Below, piece after piece: positions 53,934-63,924 of a stretch of DNA of 64,000 nt. The first letter of the stretch is position 1; each line of letters starts with the position of its first letter. The notes under the pieces were generated by a model, which worked only from the letters and a program-made list of their open reading frames with translations, searched no databases and was not told the DNA's origin. Source of the stretch: Candidatus Pantoea soli (GTDB taxonomy: Bacteria; Pseudomonadota; Gammaproteobacteria; Enterobacterales; Enterobacteriaceae); the NCBI RefSeq assembly GCF_007833795.1, contig NZ_CP032702.1:2790001-2854000 (forward strand), written 5' to 3'. A program made the position numbers and the translations under genes.

Positions 53934-54728
53934 ATGTTCGTTTTCGCGATCGTGGCGCTGTTCGCCTACTCCCTCAGTCTTGCATTGATCATCCCCAGCC
54001 TGCTGAAACGTAACGGGGGCTGGCGGCGATTTGCCGTCTTTTCCGCCTGTGTGGCGCTGATTGCCCACGCTGTTGCGCTGCAGCAGCGCATTTTTGCTTT
54101 CGATAACGGACAAAATCTCAGCCTGCTGAATATCGGCTCGCTGGTCAGCCTGCTGATCTGCGCGATCATGACGATCGTGGCGTCACGCAATCGCGGCTGG
54201 CTTTTGTTACCGATCGTTTACGGCTTTGCCCTGATCAACCTTGCGTTTGCCACCTTTGTGCCGAATGCGTTTATTACGCATCTGGAAACCACGCCGGGCA
54301 TGATGATCCACATCGGCCTGTCGCTGTTCGCGTATGCTACGCTGATTATCGCTGCCCTCTACGCGCTGCAGCTGGCGTGGATCGACTACCAGTTAAAGAA
54401 TAAAAAGCTGGCGTTTACCCAGGATATGCCGCCGCTGCTCAGCATAGAGCGCAAAATGTTTCACATCACGCAGATTGGTGTGGTGCTGCTGACGCTGGTG
54501 CTTTGCACTGGCCTGTTCTTTATGAACAACCTGTTCAGCGCGGAAAATATCGATAAAGCGGTGCTCTCTATCATTGCCTGGTTCGTGTATATCGTACTGC
54601 TGTGGGGACACTACCGCGAAGGCTGGCGCGGACGCCGTGTGGTCTGGTTTAACTGCGGCGGTGCGCTGCTGCTGACCATGGCCTACTTCGGCAGCCGCAT
54701 GCTTCAGCATCTGCTCACCTCTCACTAA
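53934..54728 (+). CDS. ypjD: YpjD, CcmC/HemX-like membrane protein
   Basis: A 264-residue inner-membrane protein with about eight helices, of the cytochrome c assembly/HemX family. It starts FVFAIVALFAYSLSLALIIP and has His-containing segments between helices (THLETTPGMMIHIGLSLFAY near residue 115; WGHYREGWRGRR near 225). A role in Mg2+ efflux together with CorB has been proposed for its homologs; haem handling is the older idea. AAAGGA precedes the ATG at 53934. corB follows after 13 bases, suggesting one operon. Confidence 0.88.
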   Translation: MFVFAIVALFAYSLSLALIIPSLLKRNGGWRRFAVFSACVALIAHAVALQQRIFAFDNGQNLSLLNIGSLVSLLICAIMTIVASRNRGWLLLPIVYGFALINLAFATFVPNAFITHLETTPGMMIHIGLSLFAYATLIIAALYALQLAWIDYQLKNKKLAFTQDMPPLLSIERKMFHITQIGVVLLTLVLCTGLFFMNNLFSAENIDKAVLSIIAWFVYIVLLWGHYREGWRGRRVVWFNCGGALLLTMAYFGSRMLQHLLTSH

Positions 54729-54741
54729 AGGAATTTTTGCG

Positions 54742-56028
54742 TTGGAACATGTTTCAACCACCACGCTAATCATTACGCTGGTCATCATGGTACTGGTTTC
54801 AGCTTATTTTTCCGGCTCCGAAACCGGCATGATGACGCTCAATCGTTACAAACTGCGCCATAAAGCCAAAAGCGGCAACCGCAGCGCGCGCCGCGTGGAA
54901 AAACTGCTGCGCCGCCCCGATCGTCTGATTAGCCTGGTGCTGATCGGCAATAACCTCGTCAACATTCTCGCCTCTGCGCTCGGCACCATTGTGGGGATGC
55001 GTCTGTATGGCGATGCCGGCGTGGCGATTGCCACCGGTATTCTGACCTTCGTCGTGCTGGTATTTGCTGAGGTGCTGCCAAAAACCATCGCCGCGCTCTA
55101 TCCGGAGAAAGTGGCCTATCCCAGCAGCTTTCTGCTGACGCCGCTGCAGTATGTCATGCTGCCGCTGGTGTGGTTGCTTAATACCATCACGCGCATTCTG
55201 ATGCGCATGGTGGGCATCAAAGCTGATGGCTCTATCAGCTCTGCGCTGAGCAAAGAGGAGCTGCGCACCATCGTTTACGAATCGCGCACGCTGATGTCGC
55301 GCCGTAATCAGGATATGCTGCTGTCGGTGCTGGATCTGGAGAAAGTGAGCGTCGATGACATCATGGTGCCACGCAACGAAATCGTCGGCATTAACATCAA
55401 CGATGAATGGAAATCCATTGAGCGGCAACTCAGTAACTCGCCGCATGGGCGTATCGTCCTGTTCCGCGATTCGCTGGATGACACCGTCGGTATGCTGCGG
55501 GTGCGCGAAGCCTGGCGCATGATGACCGAGAAAAAAGAGTTTAATAAAGAGCGACTGTTGCGCGCAGCGGATGAAATTTACTATGTGCCGGAAGGCACGC
55601 CGCTTAACGTGCAGCTGGTGAAATTTCAGCGCAATAAGAAGAAGGTCGGGCTGGTGGTTGATGAGTACGGCGACATCAAAGGCCTGGTGACCATTGAAGA
55701 CATCCTTGAAGAGATTGTTGGCGATTTCACCACCTCCATGTCTCCTTCACTGGCAGAAGAAGTGATGCCGCAGAATGATGGTTCCGTGCTGATTGAAGGC
55801 AGCGCCAACGTGCGGGAAATCAATAAGGCGTTTAACTGGACGCTGCCGGAAGAAGAAGCGCGAACCATCAACGGTATGCTGCTGGAGGCGCTGGAAGAGA
55901 TCCCGCGGCAGAAAACGCGCGTGCAGCTGGGCAATTACAACATCGATATCCTTGATGTGCAGGACAATATGGTTAAACAGGTGCGCATCACGCCCCATCA
56001 GCCACTGAAAACCTCAGTGGGTTCCTGA
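54742..56028 (+). CDS. corB: CorB (YfjD), CNNM/CorC family transporter
   Basis: A 428-residue inner-membrane protein implicated in Mg2+ export. The DUF21/CNNM membrane domain (about residues 1-180, with the SGSETGMMTLNRY signature near 23) is followed by two CBS domains (VDDIMVPRNEIVGI near 203; GLVVDEYGDIKGLVTIEDILEEIVGD near 300) and the CorC_HlyC domain at the end. The start is a TTG behind AAAGGA; with it the protein begins MEHVSTTTLII as in E. coli. Confidence 0.92.
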   Translation: MEHVSTTTLIITLVIMVLVSAYFSGSETGMMTLNRYKLRHKAKSGNRSARRVEKLLRRPDRLISLVLIGNNLVNILASALGTIVGMRLYGDAGVAIATGILTFVVLVFAEVLPKTIAALYPEKVAYPSSFLLTPLQYVMLPLVWLLNTITRILMRMVGIKADGSISSALSKEELRTIVYESRTLMSRRNQDMLLSVLDLEKVSVDDIMVPRNEIVGININDEWKSIERQLSNSPHGRIVLFRDSLDDTVGMLRVREAWRMMTEKKEFNKERLLRAADEIYYVPEGTPLNVQLVKFQRNKKKVGLVVDEYGDIKGLVTIEDILEEIVGDFTTSMSPSLAEEVMPQNDGSVLIEGSANVREINKAFNWTLPEEEARTINGMLLEALEEIPRQKTRVQLGNYNIDILDVQDNMVKQVRITPHQPLKTSVGS

Positions 56029-56061
56029 AAAAAAACGCCGCGATTTACGCGGCGTTTTTTT
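56028..56061. terminator. terminator between corB and luxS
   Basis: AACGCCGCG-attta-CGCGGCGTT flanked by A-run and T-run, so it can serve both converging genes. Confidence 0.9.
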
Positions 56062-56075
56062 GGCCTGCACGACGG

Positions 56076-56591
56076 TCAGATGTGCAGCTCTTTCAGCTTC
56101 TCAGCGGGCAGTTTCAGATCTTCGTTACGGTTAACGCCAATCTCATGCGCCAGTACGTTACGGGCAATCTGCTGTGCTTCATCCAGCGAGTGCAGCTTGT
56201 AGCTACCGCACTGGTATTCGTTCAGTTCCGGAATCTGGCTCTGATCTTTCACCTTCAGCACATCTTCCATTGCGCCTTTCCACGCTTTGGCAACGCGCTG
56301 CTCATCCGGTGCGCCAATCAGGCTCATATAGAAGCCGGTACGGCAGCCCATTGGCGAGATGTCCACGATTTCCACACCGTCACCGTTCAGGTGATTACGC
56401 ATAAAGCCGGCAAACAGGTGCTCCAGCGTGTGGATACCGCGCTCGGTCAGAATATCGATATTCGGACGGCAGAAACGCAGATCGAAAACGGTGATGGTAT
56501 CGCCATGCGGAGTATTCATGGTTTTCGCCACGCGTACTGCGGGTGCGCCCATGATGGTGTGATCAACAGTGAAACTGTCCAGTAGTGGCAT
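56076..56591 (-). CDS. luxS: S-ribosylhomocysteine lyase LuxS
   Basis: Cleaves S-ribosylhomocysteine to homocysteine and DPD, the precursor of autoinducer-2. The 171-residue dimeric metalloenzyme has its iron ligands His54 and His58 (HTLEH) and Cys128 (YQCGS), with the catalytic Cys in GCRTGFY near 84. AGGAGG stands upstream of its ATG. The micA sRNA runs divergently from its 5' side. Confidence 0.97.
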   Translation of the reverse strand: MPLLDSFTVDHTIMGAPAVRVAKTMNTPHGDTITVFDLRFCRPNIDILTERGIHTLEHLFAGFMRNHLNGDGVEIVDISPMGCRTGFYMSLIGAPDEQRVAKAWKGAMEDVLKVKDQSQIPELNEYQCGSYKLHSLDEAQQIARNVLAHEIGVNRNEDLKLPAEKLKELHI

Positions 56592-56628
56592 ACGTCACCT
56601 CCTGTTTTGAGAATTTTTTAAAATCGAT

Positions 56629-56656
56629 GAAACTTTTCTGTTCGTCCAGCGTCTGA
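56629..56656 (+). promoter_or_regulatory. sigma-E promoter of micA
   Basis: GAAACTT, 16-bp spacer, TCTGA, close to the RpoE consensus (GGAACTT-N16-TCTGA), positioned 7 nt before the MicA 5' end. Confidence 0.82.
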
Positions 56657-56662
56657 ATATAT

Positions 56663-56741
56663 GAAAGACGCGCATTTGTTATCATCATCCCTGACAACAG
56701 AGATGTTAATTTAGGCCACAGTGATGTGGCCATTTTCTTTT
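56663..56741 (+). ncRNA. micA: small regulatory RNA MicA
   Basis: The Hfq-dependent RNA that represses ompA and other porins under envelope stress. The 5' part, GAAAGACGCGCATTTGTTAT then CATCATCCCTGA, matches E. coli MicA almost exactly, and it ends in GGCCAC-agtgat-GTGGCC with a T-rich tail. It lies between luxS and gshA as in E. coli, and its 3' end touches the gshA stop codon on the opposite strand. Confidence 0.93.
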
Positions 56742-58304
56742 CTAGCCTTCACGCTCCGCCAGGTAGCGCTCGAAATCCAGCGTATCGCTCTCTTCCAGCT
56801 GCTGTTGTGCCAGCACAGATTCCCGCGCCTGACGGCTGAAATCCTCTTCGCTGAGAATTTCCAGCGGCTCTTCGCACAGCAGATGACGATACTGTTCAGC
56901 CAGTGCCACGCCGGCACCCGTTAGTCCATTCTCTTTAATCGCGTGAAGGATACGCGCCGAATAGGTTAGCTCAGGATCGTCAAACGATGCTACCAGTTGA
57001 TCGCAGACCTGTTGATATTCAGTGCTGCTGTCATGGCTGTCCAGCACTTCAGCAACGCGGCGCAGATCGGCAAACAGCGCTTTGCCCACATCCACCAGCG
57101 GCTGTTCGGTATCACTGCAGCCAACACCGATCACCTGGCCCGGTTTACGTCCTTCCATCACGACGCGATTCCAGTTCTTACGGCTGCACTGCAGCTCCCC
57201 GGAGCTCATCTCCGGCGCATCGGCCAGCGTACACCAAATCAGGAACAGATCGAGGAAGCGTGCCTGGTCCGCATCGACGCCAATCGCCGAGAAGGGGTTA
57301 ATATCCAGAGAGCGTACTTCAATATATTCAATGCCACCGCGCAGCAGCGCATCCGAAGGCGCTTCACCGGAACGGGTCACGCGCTTCGGCCGGATTGGCG
57401 CATACAGCTCGTTTTCAATCTGCAGAACGTTGGTGTTCAGCTGCAGCCAGTTGCCATCCGCATCTTTCGTGCCCATCGCGGCATACTCTGCCGATGGGGT
57501 TTTGATCGCCGCCTTCAGCGCTTTGACATAGCCTTCAAGTGAGTTAAAGGTAATACCCAGGCTGCTTTGCGATTTGTTGGTATAACCCAGATCGCTCAGA
57601 CGCAGCGACGTCGCATAGGGCAGCCACAGCGTGTCTTTACCGTCCGTTTCAAACGGCAGCTTGCTTTCGCGGCCCTGCAGGAAGGAAGAGCTGATAGCCG
57701 GCGAGGCGCCAAACAGATACGGAATCACCCAGCCGAAACGATAATAGTTGCGAATCAGACGCAGATAGCCTGCGGAGATGGTCTCTTTACCGCTTTCCGC
57801 ATCTTTGACATCGGCCCACTCCTGCCAGAAGGAGAGCGGCAGCGAGAAGTTATAATGCACGCCGGAAATGATCTGCATCAGTGCGCTGTAGCGGTTTTTC
57901 AGGCCCTGCCGGTACAGCGTTTTCATTTTACCGACGTTAGAGGTGCCGTATTGCGCCAGCTCGATGTTTTCCACATCCTCAACATAGCCCGGCATACTGA
58001 ACGGCCACATGCGCTCTTCTCCCAGTTCACGTGCCACGTGACGATGAATGTCACGCAGGAAGGCGAGAGAGCGGTCGATATTCTTATCAACAGGCGTGAT
58101 AAATTCCAGCAGCGTTTCGGCAAAATCCGTGGTAATCCAGTCATGCTTCAGCGCCGAGCCCAGCGAAGCAGGATGACCGGTAGTCGCCAGATGACCATCG
58201 GGCCGGACGCGCAGGGTCTCACGTTCAATGCCACGGCCGATACCCTTCAACGCGTCCGGATGCGCTTCCAGCCAGGAGAGCGCTTTTGATACGTCCGGGA
58301 TCAC
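56742..58304 (-). CDS. gshA: glutamate-cysteine ligase GshA
   Basis: Makes gamma-glutamylcysteine, the first step of glutathione synthesis. The 520-residue protein is the proteobacterial type: [13 protein letters not shown] near residue 20, [15 protein letters not shown] near 55, [10 protein letters not shown] near 148 and [17 protein letters not shown] near 320. The GTG at 58304 was chosen because GGGAGG lies 5 nt upstream and the protein then starts [12 protein letters not shown] like E. coli; an in-frame ATG at 58346 would add 14 residues. Confidence 0.95.
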   Translation of the reverse strand: MIPDVSKALSWLEAHPDALKGIGRGIERETLRVRPDGHLATTGHPASLGSALKHDWITTDFAETLLEFITPVDKNIDRSLAFLRDIHRHVARELGEERMWPFSMPGYVEDVENIELAQYGTSNVGKMKTLYRQGLKNRYSALMQIISGVHYNFSLPLSFWQEWADVKDAESGKETISAGYLRLIRNYYRFGWVIPYLFGASPAISSSFLQGRESKLPFETDGKDTLWLPYATSLRLSDLGYTNKSQSSLGITFNSLEGYVKALKAAIKTPSAEYAAMGTKDADGNWLQLNTNVLQIENELYAPIRPKRVTRSGEAPSDALLRGGIEYIEVRSLDINPFSAIGVDADQARFLDLFLIWCTLADAPEMSSGELQCSRKNWNRVVMEGRKPGQVIGVGCSDTEQPLVDVGKALFADLRRVAEVLDSHDSSTEYQQVCDQLVASFDDPELTYSARILHAIKENGLTGAGVALAEQYRHLLCEEPLEILSEEDFSRQARESVLAQQQLEESDTLDFERYLAEREG

Positions 58305-58377
58305 ATTAACCTCCCGCTGTGTGAATAATTTATTTTTGTTCAGCATAATGTTAACCGTAGCCTCGAATCTGTGCGAA

Positions 58378-58806
58378 TCAATGCCAGCCGTGCATACCCT
58401 GCACGGTAGCTATCGCGATGACGATATAACGCAGCGTTTTCCCCAGAGCCAAAAACAGTGCGCACGGCAGCCAGGCAAAGCGTAACCAGCCTGCAAAAAC
58501 GCAGAGCAGGTCGCCCACCAGCGGCAGCCAGCTGAAAATCAGCGCAGCAGGACCCCATCGATGCAGCCACGTTATTGCTGTGTTGTGCCATCGCCCCTGC
58601 CCTTTTGGTGGCAAAAGGCGACCAAGAAGAATGTTGATCAGGCCGCCCAGCGTGTTGCCCACTGATGCAGCCAATAACAATCCGCAGATCTCCCCTTTCC
58701 GGGCGATCAGTAAAGCAATCAGCAACGCTTCTGAGCTGCCGGGAAGCAGCGTGGCGCTCAGAAAACTGCTGACAAGTAGCGAACCATAGGTCAGGAATTC
58801 ACTCAC
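58378..58806 (-). CDS. yqaA: YqaA, small DedA-like membrane protein
   Basis: A 142-residue inner-membrane protein with about four helices. [19 protein letters not shown] near residue 20 and [16 protein letters not shown] near 48 are characteristic of the YqaA branch of the SNARE-associated/DedA group; such proteins are linked to lipid scrambling or envelope homeostasis, unproven for YqaA. Its start overlaps the yqaB stop by 4 bases; gshA lies downstream, so yqaB-yqaA-gshA may be one transcript. Confidence 0.9.
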   Translation of the reverse strand: MSEFLTYGSLLVSSFLSATLLPGSSEALLIALLIARKGEICGLLLAASVGNTLGGLINILLGRLLPPKGQGRWHNTAITWLHRWGPAALIFSWLPLVGDLLCVFAGWLRFAWLPCALFLALGKTLRYIVIAIATVQGMHGWH

Positions 58807-59369
58807 AGTAAACGGACATCAACCACATCCATGCCCGCTGCTTGCGCTGCCTGGATGCCAAAGTCGGCATCCTCAAAAACCACACAGCGCCCGGGCGCGA
58901 CGCCCATCAGCTCTGCGCAGCGCAGGAAGGTATCAGGCTGTGGCTTGTGACGCCGGACATCATCCGCACCGACCACGGCATCAAACAGATGATAGACGTT
59001 AAGCGCTTCCAGCAGCATTTTTGCCAGGCTATGTTCACTGCCGGTACCCACCGCCAGCGGACGCCGGCCGTGATAGGCTTTCACCACCTCCATCAGCGGT
59101 AACGGGCGCACATCCTCCAGCAGCATGGCTTTTAATGCGGCGGTTTTTTCTGCCGCAAGCAGATGCGGATCGTGCTGCGCATGATTCTGCTCCAGAATAA
59201 ACTGCGCCAGCTGCCAGGACGGTGCGCCATTAAACCCCACCATTTTTTTCTCATCCATGGTGAAACCGTAGCGACTCAGCACCTGCTGCCAGGCCTTTCG
59301 ATGTGTCGGCTCCGTATCCAGAATAGTGCCGTCCATATCGAAAATCAGGGCGTCGTAGTGGTCGTACAT
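58803..59369 (-). CDS. yqaB: YqaB, HAD-family sugar phosphatase
   Basis: A 188-residue HAD-superfamily phosphatase; E. coli YqaB acts on fructose-1-phosphate and related sugar phosphates. Motif I is FDMDGTILDTEPTH near residue 9, motif II TGS near 108, motif III K in HKPQPDTF near 141, and motif IV FEDADFGIQAA near 163. The ATG at 59369 has GGAG 5 nt upstream; a GTG two codons earlier has no spacing from it. Confidence 0.93.
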   Translation of the reverse strand: MYDHYDALIFDMDGTILDTEPTHRKAWQQVLSRYGFTMDEKKMVGFNGAPSWQLAQFILEQNHAQHDPHLLAAEKTAALKAMLLEDVRPLPLMEVVKAYHGRRPLAVGTGSEHSLAKMLLEALNVYHLFDAVVGADDVRRHKPQPDTFLRCAELMGVAPGRCVVFEDADFGIQAAQAAGMDVVDVRLL

Positions 59370-59949
59370 TGTCACTCCATTAGCGCCACAAAATGAGACC
59401 TTACTTTAGCGTAATGCGGTCAGGTTGTCGCCAGGCAGGCTTAACCGCAAATGCTTTGAAAGCATTAACAATTTTCGTTTTCAGAAAAAGGTGAGAGTGC
59501 GCGACCGGGGATAAATGGCGGTTAAATCAGCGTTTTTTGTTTATCTGTTACTGGTGCGCCTGCCGGGCGGAAACCGGCACAGCTGTCGTCTCGCCAGGGG
59601 TACAGATGAGAATTCCGCAGAACGGGCAACCACAGCGCAGGAAACCATACCGGGATAACACATCCGTTCGCGGCATCGGCCTGCGCGTGGATATCAGGAT
59701 TCAGTGCTCAGGGAATGGCGTAATGCGGAAACACGGGGCGTGCAGAAGTGTATGTTATATCGCTTAAACGAGCGTTATTCGCGTCAGATCGCGGGGTCAC
59801 TCGCTTTATTGCAGAGAGGGAATATTCAGGAGGATGAGTGCGCGTTTGCCTCGCCCTGCGGGCCGCTGCTGAAGCAACGTTCTTCTTCGTGCTGCCTGAA
59901 CGCAGAATACGTTAGCCACACTGAGGCTCGTTTCATCTTTATCAGAAGG
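59370..59949. other. gene-poor stretch between yqaB and the tRNA array
   Basis: About 580 bases. Two plus-strand frames open near 59537 and 59704, but neither has a known relative or convincing RBS. The right edge should hold the 3' trailer of the tRNA transcript; I see only a weak AGCC/GGCT hairpin (about 59916-59930). Otherwise nothing recognised. Confidence 0.5.
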
Positions 59950-60026
59950 TGGTGCATCCAGGAGGATTCGAACCTCCGACCGCTCGGTTCGTAGCCGAGT
60001 ACTCTATCCAGCTGAGCTATGGATGC
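59950..60026 (-). tRNA. argV: tRNA-Arg (ACG), copy 4 of the transcript
   Basis: 77 nt with encoded CCA: GCATCCATAGCTCAGCTGG start, anticodon ACG in GCTACGAACC, T-arm GGTTCGAATCC. The A34 of this tRNA is normally edited to inosine by TadA. All four copies have identical sequence. Confidence 0.97.
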
Positions 60027-60084
60027 ATTGCGAGATTTTCTTACGATGAACTGACTGACATTAACCGGGGAATGAGAGCAAGAA

Positions 60085-60161
60085 TGGTGCATCCAGGAGG
60101 ATTCGAACCTCCGACCGCTCGGTTCGTAGCCGAGTACTCTATCCAGCTGAGCTATGGATGC
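60085..60161 (-). tRNA. argY: tRNA-Arg (ACG), copy 3
   Basis: Identical 77-nt gene; it starts 135 bp from its neighbour and the flanking spacers are nearly the same. Confidence 0.97.
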
Positions 60162-60219
60162 ATTGCGAGATTTTCTTACGATGGACTAACTGAAATCAAC
60201 CTGGGAATGATAGCAAGAA

Positions 60220-60296
60220 TGGTGCATCCAGGAGGATTCGAACCTCCGACCGCTCGGTTCGTAGCCGAGTACTCTATCCAGCTGAGCTATGGATGC
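60220..60296 (-). tRNA. argZ: tRNA-Arg (ACG), copy 2
   Basis: Identical 77-nt gene, again spaced 135 bp from the next copy. Confidence 0.97.
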
Positions 60297-60378
60297 ATTG
60301 AATAATTCTTGTATAACGCAGGGTGCTGACAACTCACCATGAAAGGAACTGCTCGTTCACTCTTACTTCTGTTCCGAA

Positions 60379-60455
60379 TGGTGCATCCAGGAGGATTCGA
60401 ACCTCCGACCGCTCGGTTCGTAGCCGAGTACTCTATCCAGCTGAGCTATGGATGC
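60379..60455 (-). tRNA. argQ: tRNA-Arg (ACG), copy 1
   Basis: Identical 77-nt gene nearest the promoter, 9 nt after tRNA-Ser; its downstream spacer (82 nt) differs from the other two. Confidence 0.97.
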
Positions 60456-60464
60456 ATCGGAAAA

Positions 60465-60557
60465 TGGCGGTGAGGCGGGGATTCGAACCCCGGATGCAGC
60501 TTTTGACCGCATACTCCCTTAGCAGGGGAGCGCCTTCAGCCTCTCGGCCACCTCACC
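60465..60557 (-). tRNA. serV: tRNA-Ser (GCT)
   Basis: 93 nt with encoded CCA and a long variable arm. It starts GGTGAGGTGGCCGAGAGG, has anticodon GCT in CTGCTAAG, and reads AGC/AGU codons. It is the first gene of the Ser-Arg4 transcript, as in E. coli serV-argVYZQ. Confidence 0.97.
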
Positions 60558-60825
60558 TTACGCGTTCTTGCGAACCGTGCTGCTGAACGTTGTTTCTGCT
60601 CATCGGCACTGCGTGGCGCACATATTACTTTCCCGGACTTATAAGTCAAACAATTTTTCCCGACTTTTTCCTGACATGCGTTCAACTGCGCAAATGACGC
60701 ACAATCAGGGTGATTTACCAGCAAAAAGGGTGAGTAATCAACAGTAAAAGCCCGGTACGGAAAACAAATCAGTGAGAAAGAAACCTGGCGGAAAGGGAAG
60801 AAAGTCAGAGGAAGAGAGGCAAAAA
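60558..60825. other. tRNA promoter region and csrA 3' flank
   Basis: About 270 bases with no gene. It contains the tRNA promoter (separate entry) and an unremarkable A/G-rich stretch (60770-60825) leading to the csrA terminator. Confidence 0.5.
60622..60649 (-). promoter_or_regulatory. promoter of the serV-argVYZQ operon
   Basis: Minus strand -35 TTGACT (60644-60649), 16-bp spacer, -10 TAATAT (60622-60627), then GTGCGCC, a GC-rich discriminator typical of stringently controlled stable-RNA promoters. The start would be about 60 nt before tRNA-Ser. Confidence 0.8.
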
Positions 60826-60855
60826 GGGTAGCGCCTCGCTATACAGCGAGGCGCT
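60826..60855 (-). terminator. terminator of csrA
   Basis: AGCGCCTCGC-tgtata-GCGAGGCGCT followed on the minus strand by ACCCTTTTT. Confidence 0.75.
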
Positions 60856-60862
60856 GAATACG

Positions 60863-61048
60863 TTAGTAACCCGTGGCTTGAGTTTTTTCGGCCTGAATAC
60901 GCTGATAGATCTCTTCGCGATGCACCGAAACTTCTTTGGGCGCGTTGACGCCAATACGGACCTGGTTACCTTTAACACCCAGCACCGTTACAGTTACCTC
61001 ATCGCCAATCATGAGGGTTTCACCAACTCGACGAGTTAGAATAAGCAT
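60863..61048 (-). CDS. csrA: carbon storage regulator CsrA
   Basis: An RNA-binding dimer that controls glycogen, motility and biofilm genes by binding GGA motifs near translation starts. At 61 residues it equals E. coli Csr[19 protein letters not shown], then [15 protein letters not shown] and [10 protein letters not shown], with the RNA-contacting Leu4 and Arg44 in place. CAAGGAG precedes its ATG. It lies between alaS and the tRNA operon as in E. coli. Confidence 0.98.
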   Translation of the reverse strand: MLILTRRVGETLMIGDEVTVTVLGVKGNQVRIGVNAPKEVSVHREEIYQRIQAEKTQATGY

Positions 61049-61240
61049 TCTTTGCTCCTTGAAAGATTAAAAGAGTCGGGCCTGTTCGGGTTCCCGGCCA
61101 TATCCATCATATACCGCTGAACAATGCCTATGACAAATACACCATTGTGTATCGCCATGCCAATACATTCCGCTGATAATTAGTTTAGCCGAAATACACT
61201 ACATCGACCGGACTTTGTCATTACCTGGTGTTCATCGCGT

Positions 61241-61270
61241 TAAAAAACGCCGGAACAACTGTCCCGGCGC
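61241..61270 (-). terminator. terminator of alaS
   Basis: Minus strand GCCGGGAC-agtt-GTTCCGGC followed by GTTTTTTAA, about 27 nt after the stop. Confidence 0.88.
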
Positions 61271-61296
61271 TCGTCTCGATGCTTAATATTATTTCG

Positions 61297-63924
61297 TTAC
61301 AGCCGGTTGCTTACCCAGTCCTGAACCCCTGCCAGCGCACCCGGCAGTGCCTGTGCATCCGTCCCGCCAGCCTGTGCCATATCAGGACGTCCGCCGCCTT
61401 TACCGCCTACCTGCGCAGCAAGCTCCCCAATCAGCTCGCCCGCTTTTACCCGGTCGGTCAGATCTTTGGTCACGCCGGCAATGAGTGAGACTTTCCCTTC
61501 TGCAACGGTTGCCAGCACGATGATTGCGGACCCCAGCTGATTTTTCAGATCGTCCACCATCGTACGCAGCATTTTCGGCTCGACATTGCTGAGTTCACTC
61601 ACCAGCAGTTTCGTGCCTTTAACGTCAACCGCTTTGCTACTCAGTGAAGCGCTTTCCTGCGCCGCTTGCTGATCGCGCAGCTGTTGCAGTTCTTTTTCCA
61701 GTGCGCGTACGTTATCCACCAGTCCGCGTACTTTTTCGTTCAGGTTACTGCTGTTGGCTTTCACCACCTGAGCGATGTCGTGCAGCTGATCGCTCTGCGC
61801 ATGCAGTTGTGCGATCGCCGCTTCACCGGTCAGCGCTTCAATACGACGCACGCCCGCTGCCGTGCCGGATTCAGACTGAATACGGAACAGACCGATATCT
61901 CCGGTACGCGCGGCGTGCGTACCGCCACACAGCTCAACCGAATATTCGCCCATGCTCACCACGCGAACACGCTGCTCGTATTTCTCGCCGAACAGAGCCA
62001 TCGCGCCACGCGCTTTCGCCTCTTCCAGATCCATTACATCAGTCTGGATCAGCAGGTTACGACGAATCTGCGCGTTAACACGATCTTCCACTTCACGAAT
62101 CTGCTGAGGCTTCATCGCTTCATTGTGTGAAAAGTCGAAACGCAGATATTTATCATTGTTCAGAGAACCTTTCTGGCCAACATGATCGCCCAGCACTTCA
62201 CGTAACGCCTCATGCATCAGGTGGGTTGCAGAGTGGTTCAGCACGATACGCGCCCGACGCTCTTCATCCACCTGCGCATGCAGGTTATCACCGACGCGCA
62301 GCTGACCGTGGTTCAGCTTACCGATATGGCCGAAGGCTTTGCCATACTTTTGCGTGTCCTGCACGCTAAATTCAGCATTTTGCCCGGTCAGGACGCCGGT
62401 ATCGCCCACCTGCCCGCCCGATTCGCCGTAGAATGGCGTTTCGTTGAGGATCACTACCGCATCCTGGCCCGCGCTAATCTGCTCAACCTGCTGGCCATCA
62501 ACGAACAGCGCCTGCACGGTCGCATCCAGTTGCAGATGATCATAACCTTTAAATTCGGTCGCTGTATCAAAGCGGATGACGCTGTTGTAATCGGTGCCAA
62601 AACCGCTGGCTTCACGGGCACGCTGGCGCTGCTGCTCCATTGCGGCTTCGAAGCCGGCCTCATCGATTTTCAGGTTACGCTCGCGGCAGACATCCGCCGT
62701 CAGATCCGCCGGGAAACCGAACGTATCATAGAGGCGGAACACGGTTTCGCCATCCAGCGTATCGCCTTTCAGATTAGCCAGTTCCTCATCCAGCAACGCC
62801 AGACCGCGTTCAAGGGTTTTGGCAAACTGCTCTTCTTCATTCTTCAGCGCATTTTCTACGTGCTTTTGCTGGCGCTTCAGATCGTCGCCGGCAGCGCCCA
62901 TGACCTCAATCAGCGGCGCAACCAGTTTATAGAAGAAGGCTTCTTTAGCACCCAGCATGTTACCGTGGCGCACAGCGCGGCGAATGATGCGACGCAGCAC
63001 ATAACCCCGGTTTTCGTTCGAAGGAATGACGCCGTCAGCAATCAGGAAGGCGCAGGAACGAATGTGGTCTGCAATAACGCGCAGCGATTTGTTGCTCAGA
63101 TCGGTCGCGCCAGTGACCTCGGCCACTGCCTTGATCAGTTTCGCAAACAGGTCAATTTCGTAGTTGGAGTTAACGTGCTGCAGTACCGCAGCAATACGCT
63201 CCAGCCCCATACCGGTATCAACAGAAGGCTTAGGCAGCGGCTCCATAGTGCCATCCGCCTGACGGTTGAACTGCATGAACACGATGTTCCAGATCTCGAT
63301 ATAGCGATCGCCATCTTCTTCCGGGCTGCCCGGCGGGCCACCCCAGATATGGTCGCCGTGATCGTAGAAGATTTCCGTGCAGGGACCGCAGGGGCCGGTA
63401 TCACCCATCTGCCAGAAGTTGTCTGAGGCATACGCACTGCCTTTGTTATCGCCGATGCGAATAATACGCTCACGCGGTACGCCGATATCGTTAGCCCAGA
63501 TGTCGAAAGCTTCGTCGTCGGTTTCATACACGGTCACCCACAGACGCTCTTTCGGCAGCTTAAACCACTGCTCACCCGTCAGCAGTTCCCAGGCATAAGC
63601 AATGGCTTCTTTCTTGAAGTAGTCACCAAAACTGAAGTTGCCCAGCATTTCAAAGAAGGTGTGGTGGCGTGCTGTATAGCCCACGTTTTCCAGATCGTTA
63701 TGTTTACCACCGGCGCGTACGCAGCGCTGTGACGTCGTGGCGCGCGCATAGTCACGCTTATCCTGACCCAGGAAGACGTCTTTAAACTGCACCATCCCCG
63801 CATTGGTAAACAGCAGCGTCGGGTCGTTGTTTGGTACGAGGGAGCTGCTGGCTACAACCTGATGTCCCTTGCTATGAAAAAAGTCGAGAAACGCTTGACG
63901 GATCTCAGCAGTGCTCTTGCTCAT
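61297..63924 (-). CDS. alaS: alanyl-tRNA synthetase AlaS
   Basis: Charges tRNA-Ala (G3:U70 identity) and edits Ser or Gly mischarging. The 875-residue class II enzyme is complete within the window. The aminoacylation domain (residues 1-460) starts [21 protein letters not shown] with motif 3 [12 protein letters not shown] near 235. The editing domain has HSATH near 566 and CGGTH near 668, and the C-terminal coiled coil and Gly-rich end ([16 protein letters not shown]) mediate tRNA binding and dimerisation. Confidence 0.97.
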   Translation of the reverse strand: MSKSTAEIRQAFLDFFHSKGHQVVASSSLVPNNDPTLLFTNAGMVQFKDVFLGQDKRDYARATTSQRCVRAGGKHNDLENVGYTARHHTFFEMLGNFSFGDYFKKEAIAYAWELLTGEQWFKLPKERLWVTVYETDDEAFDIWANDIGVPRERIIRIGDNKGSAYASDNFWQMGDTGPCGPCTEIFYDHGDHIWGGPPGSPEEDGDRYIEIWNIVFMQFNRQADGTMEPLPKPSVDTGMGLERIAAVLQHVNSNYEIDLFAKLIKAVAEVTGATDLSNKSLRVIADHIRSCAFLIADGVIPSNENRGYVLRRIIRRAVRHGNMLGAKEAFFYKLVAPLIEVMGAAGDDLKRQQKHVENALKNEEEQFAKTLERGLALLDEELANLKGDTLDGETVFRLYDTFGFPADLTADVCRERNLKIDEAGFEAAMEQQRQRAREASGFGTDYNSVIRFDTATEFKGYDHLQLDATVQALFVDGQQVEQISAGQDAVVILNETPFYGESGGQVGDTGVLTGQNAEFSVQDTQKYGKAFGHIGKLNHGQLRVGDNLHAQVDEERRARIVLNHSATHLMHEALREVLGDHVGQKGSLNNDKYLRFDFSHNEAMKPQQIREVEDRVNAQIRRNLLIQTDVMDLEEAKARGAMALFGEKYEQRVRVVSMGEYSVELCGGTHAARTGDIGLFRIQSESGTAAGVRRIEALTGEAAIAQLHAQSDQLHDIAQVVKANSSNLNEKVRGLVDNVRALEKELQQLRDQQAAQESASLSSKAVDVKGTKLLVSELSNVEPKMLRTMVDDLKNQLGSAIIVLATVAEGKVSLIAGVTKDLTDRVKAGELIGELAAQVGGKGGGRPDMAQAGGTDAQALPGALAGVQDWVSNRL

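Noticed and set aside
59537..59994. Two small plus-strand frames left of the tRNA array
   Set aside because: No RBS, no family, and the second runs into antisense tRNA.
59950..60455. Repeats suggesting CRISPR or a mobile element
   Set aside because: The repeated units are four identical tRNA-Arg genes with their spacers.
59376..60600. Phage or island attachment at the tRNA genes
   Set aside because: No integrase and no foreign gene block; the tRNAs and both flanks keep the E. coli order.
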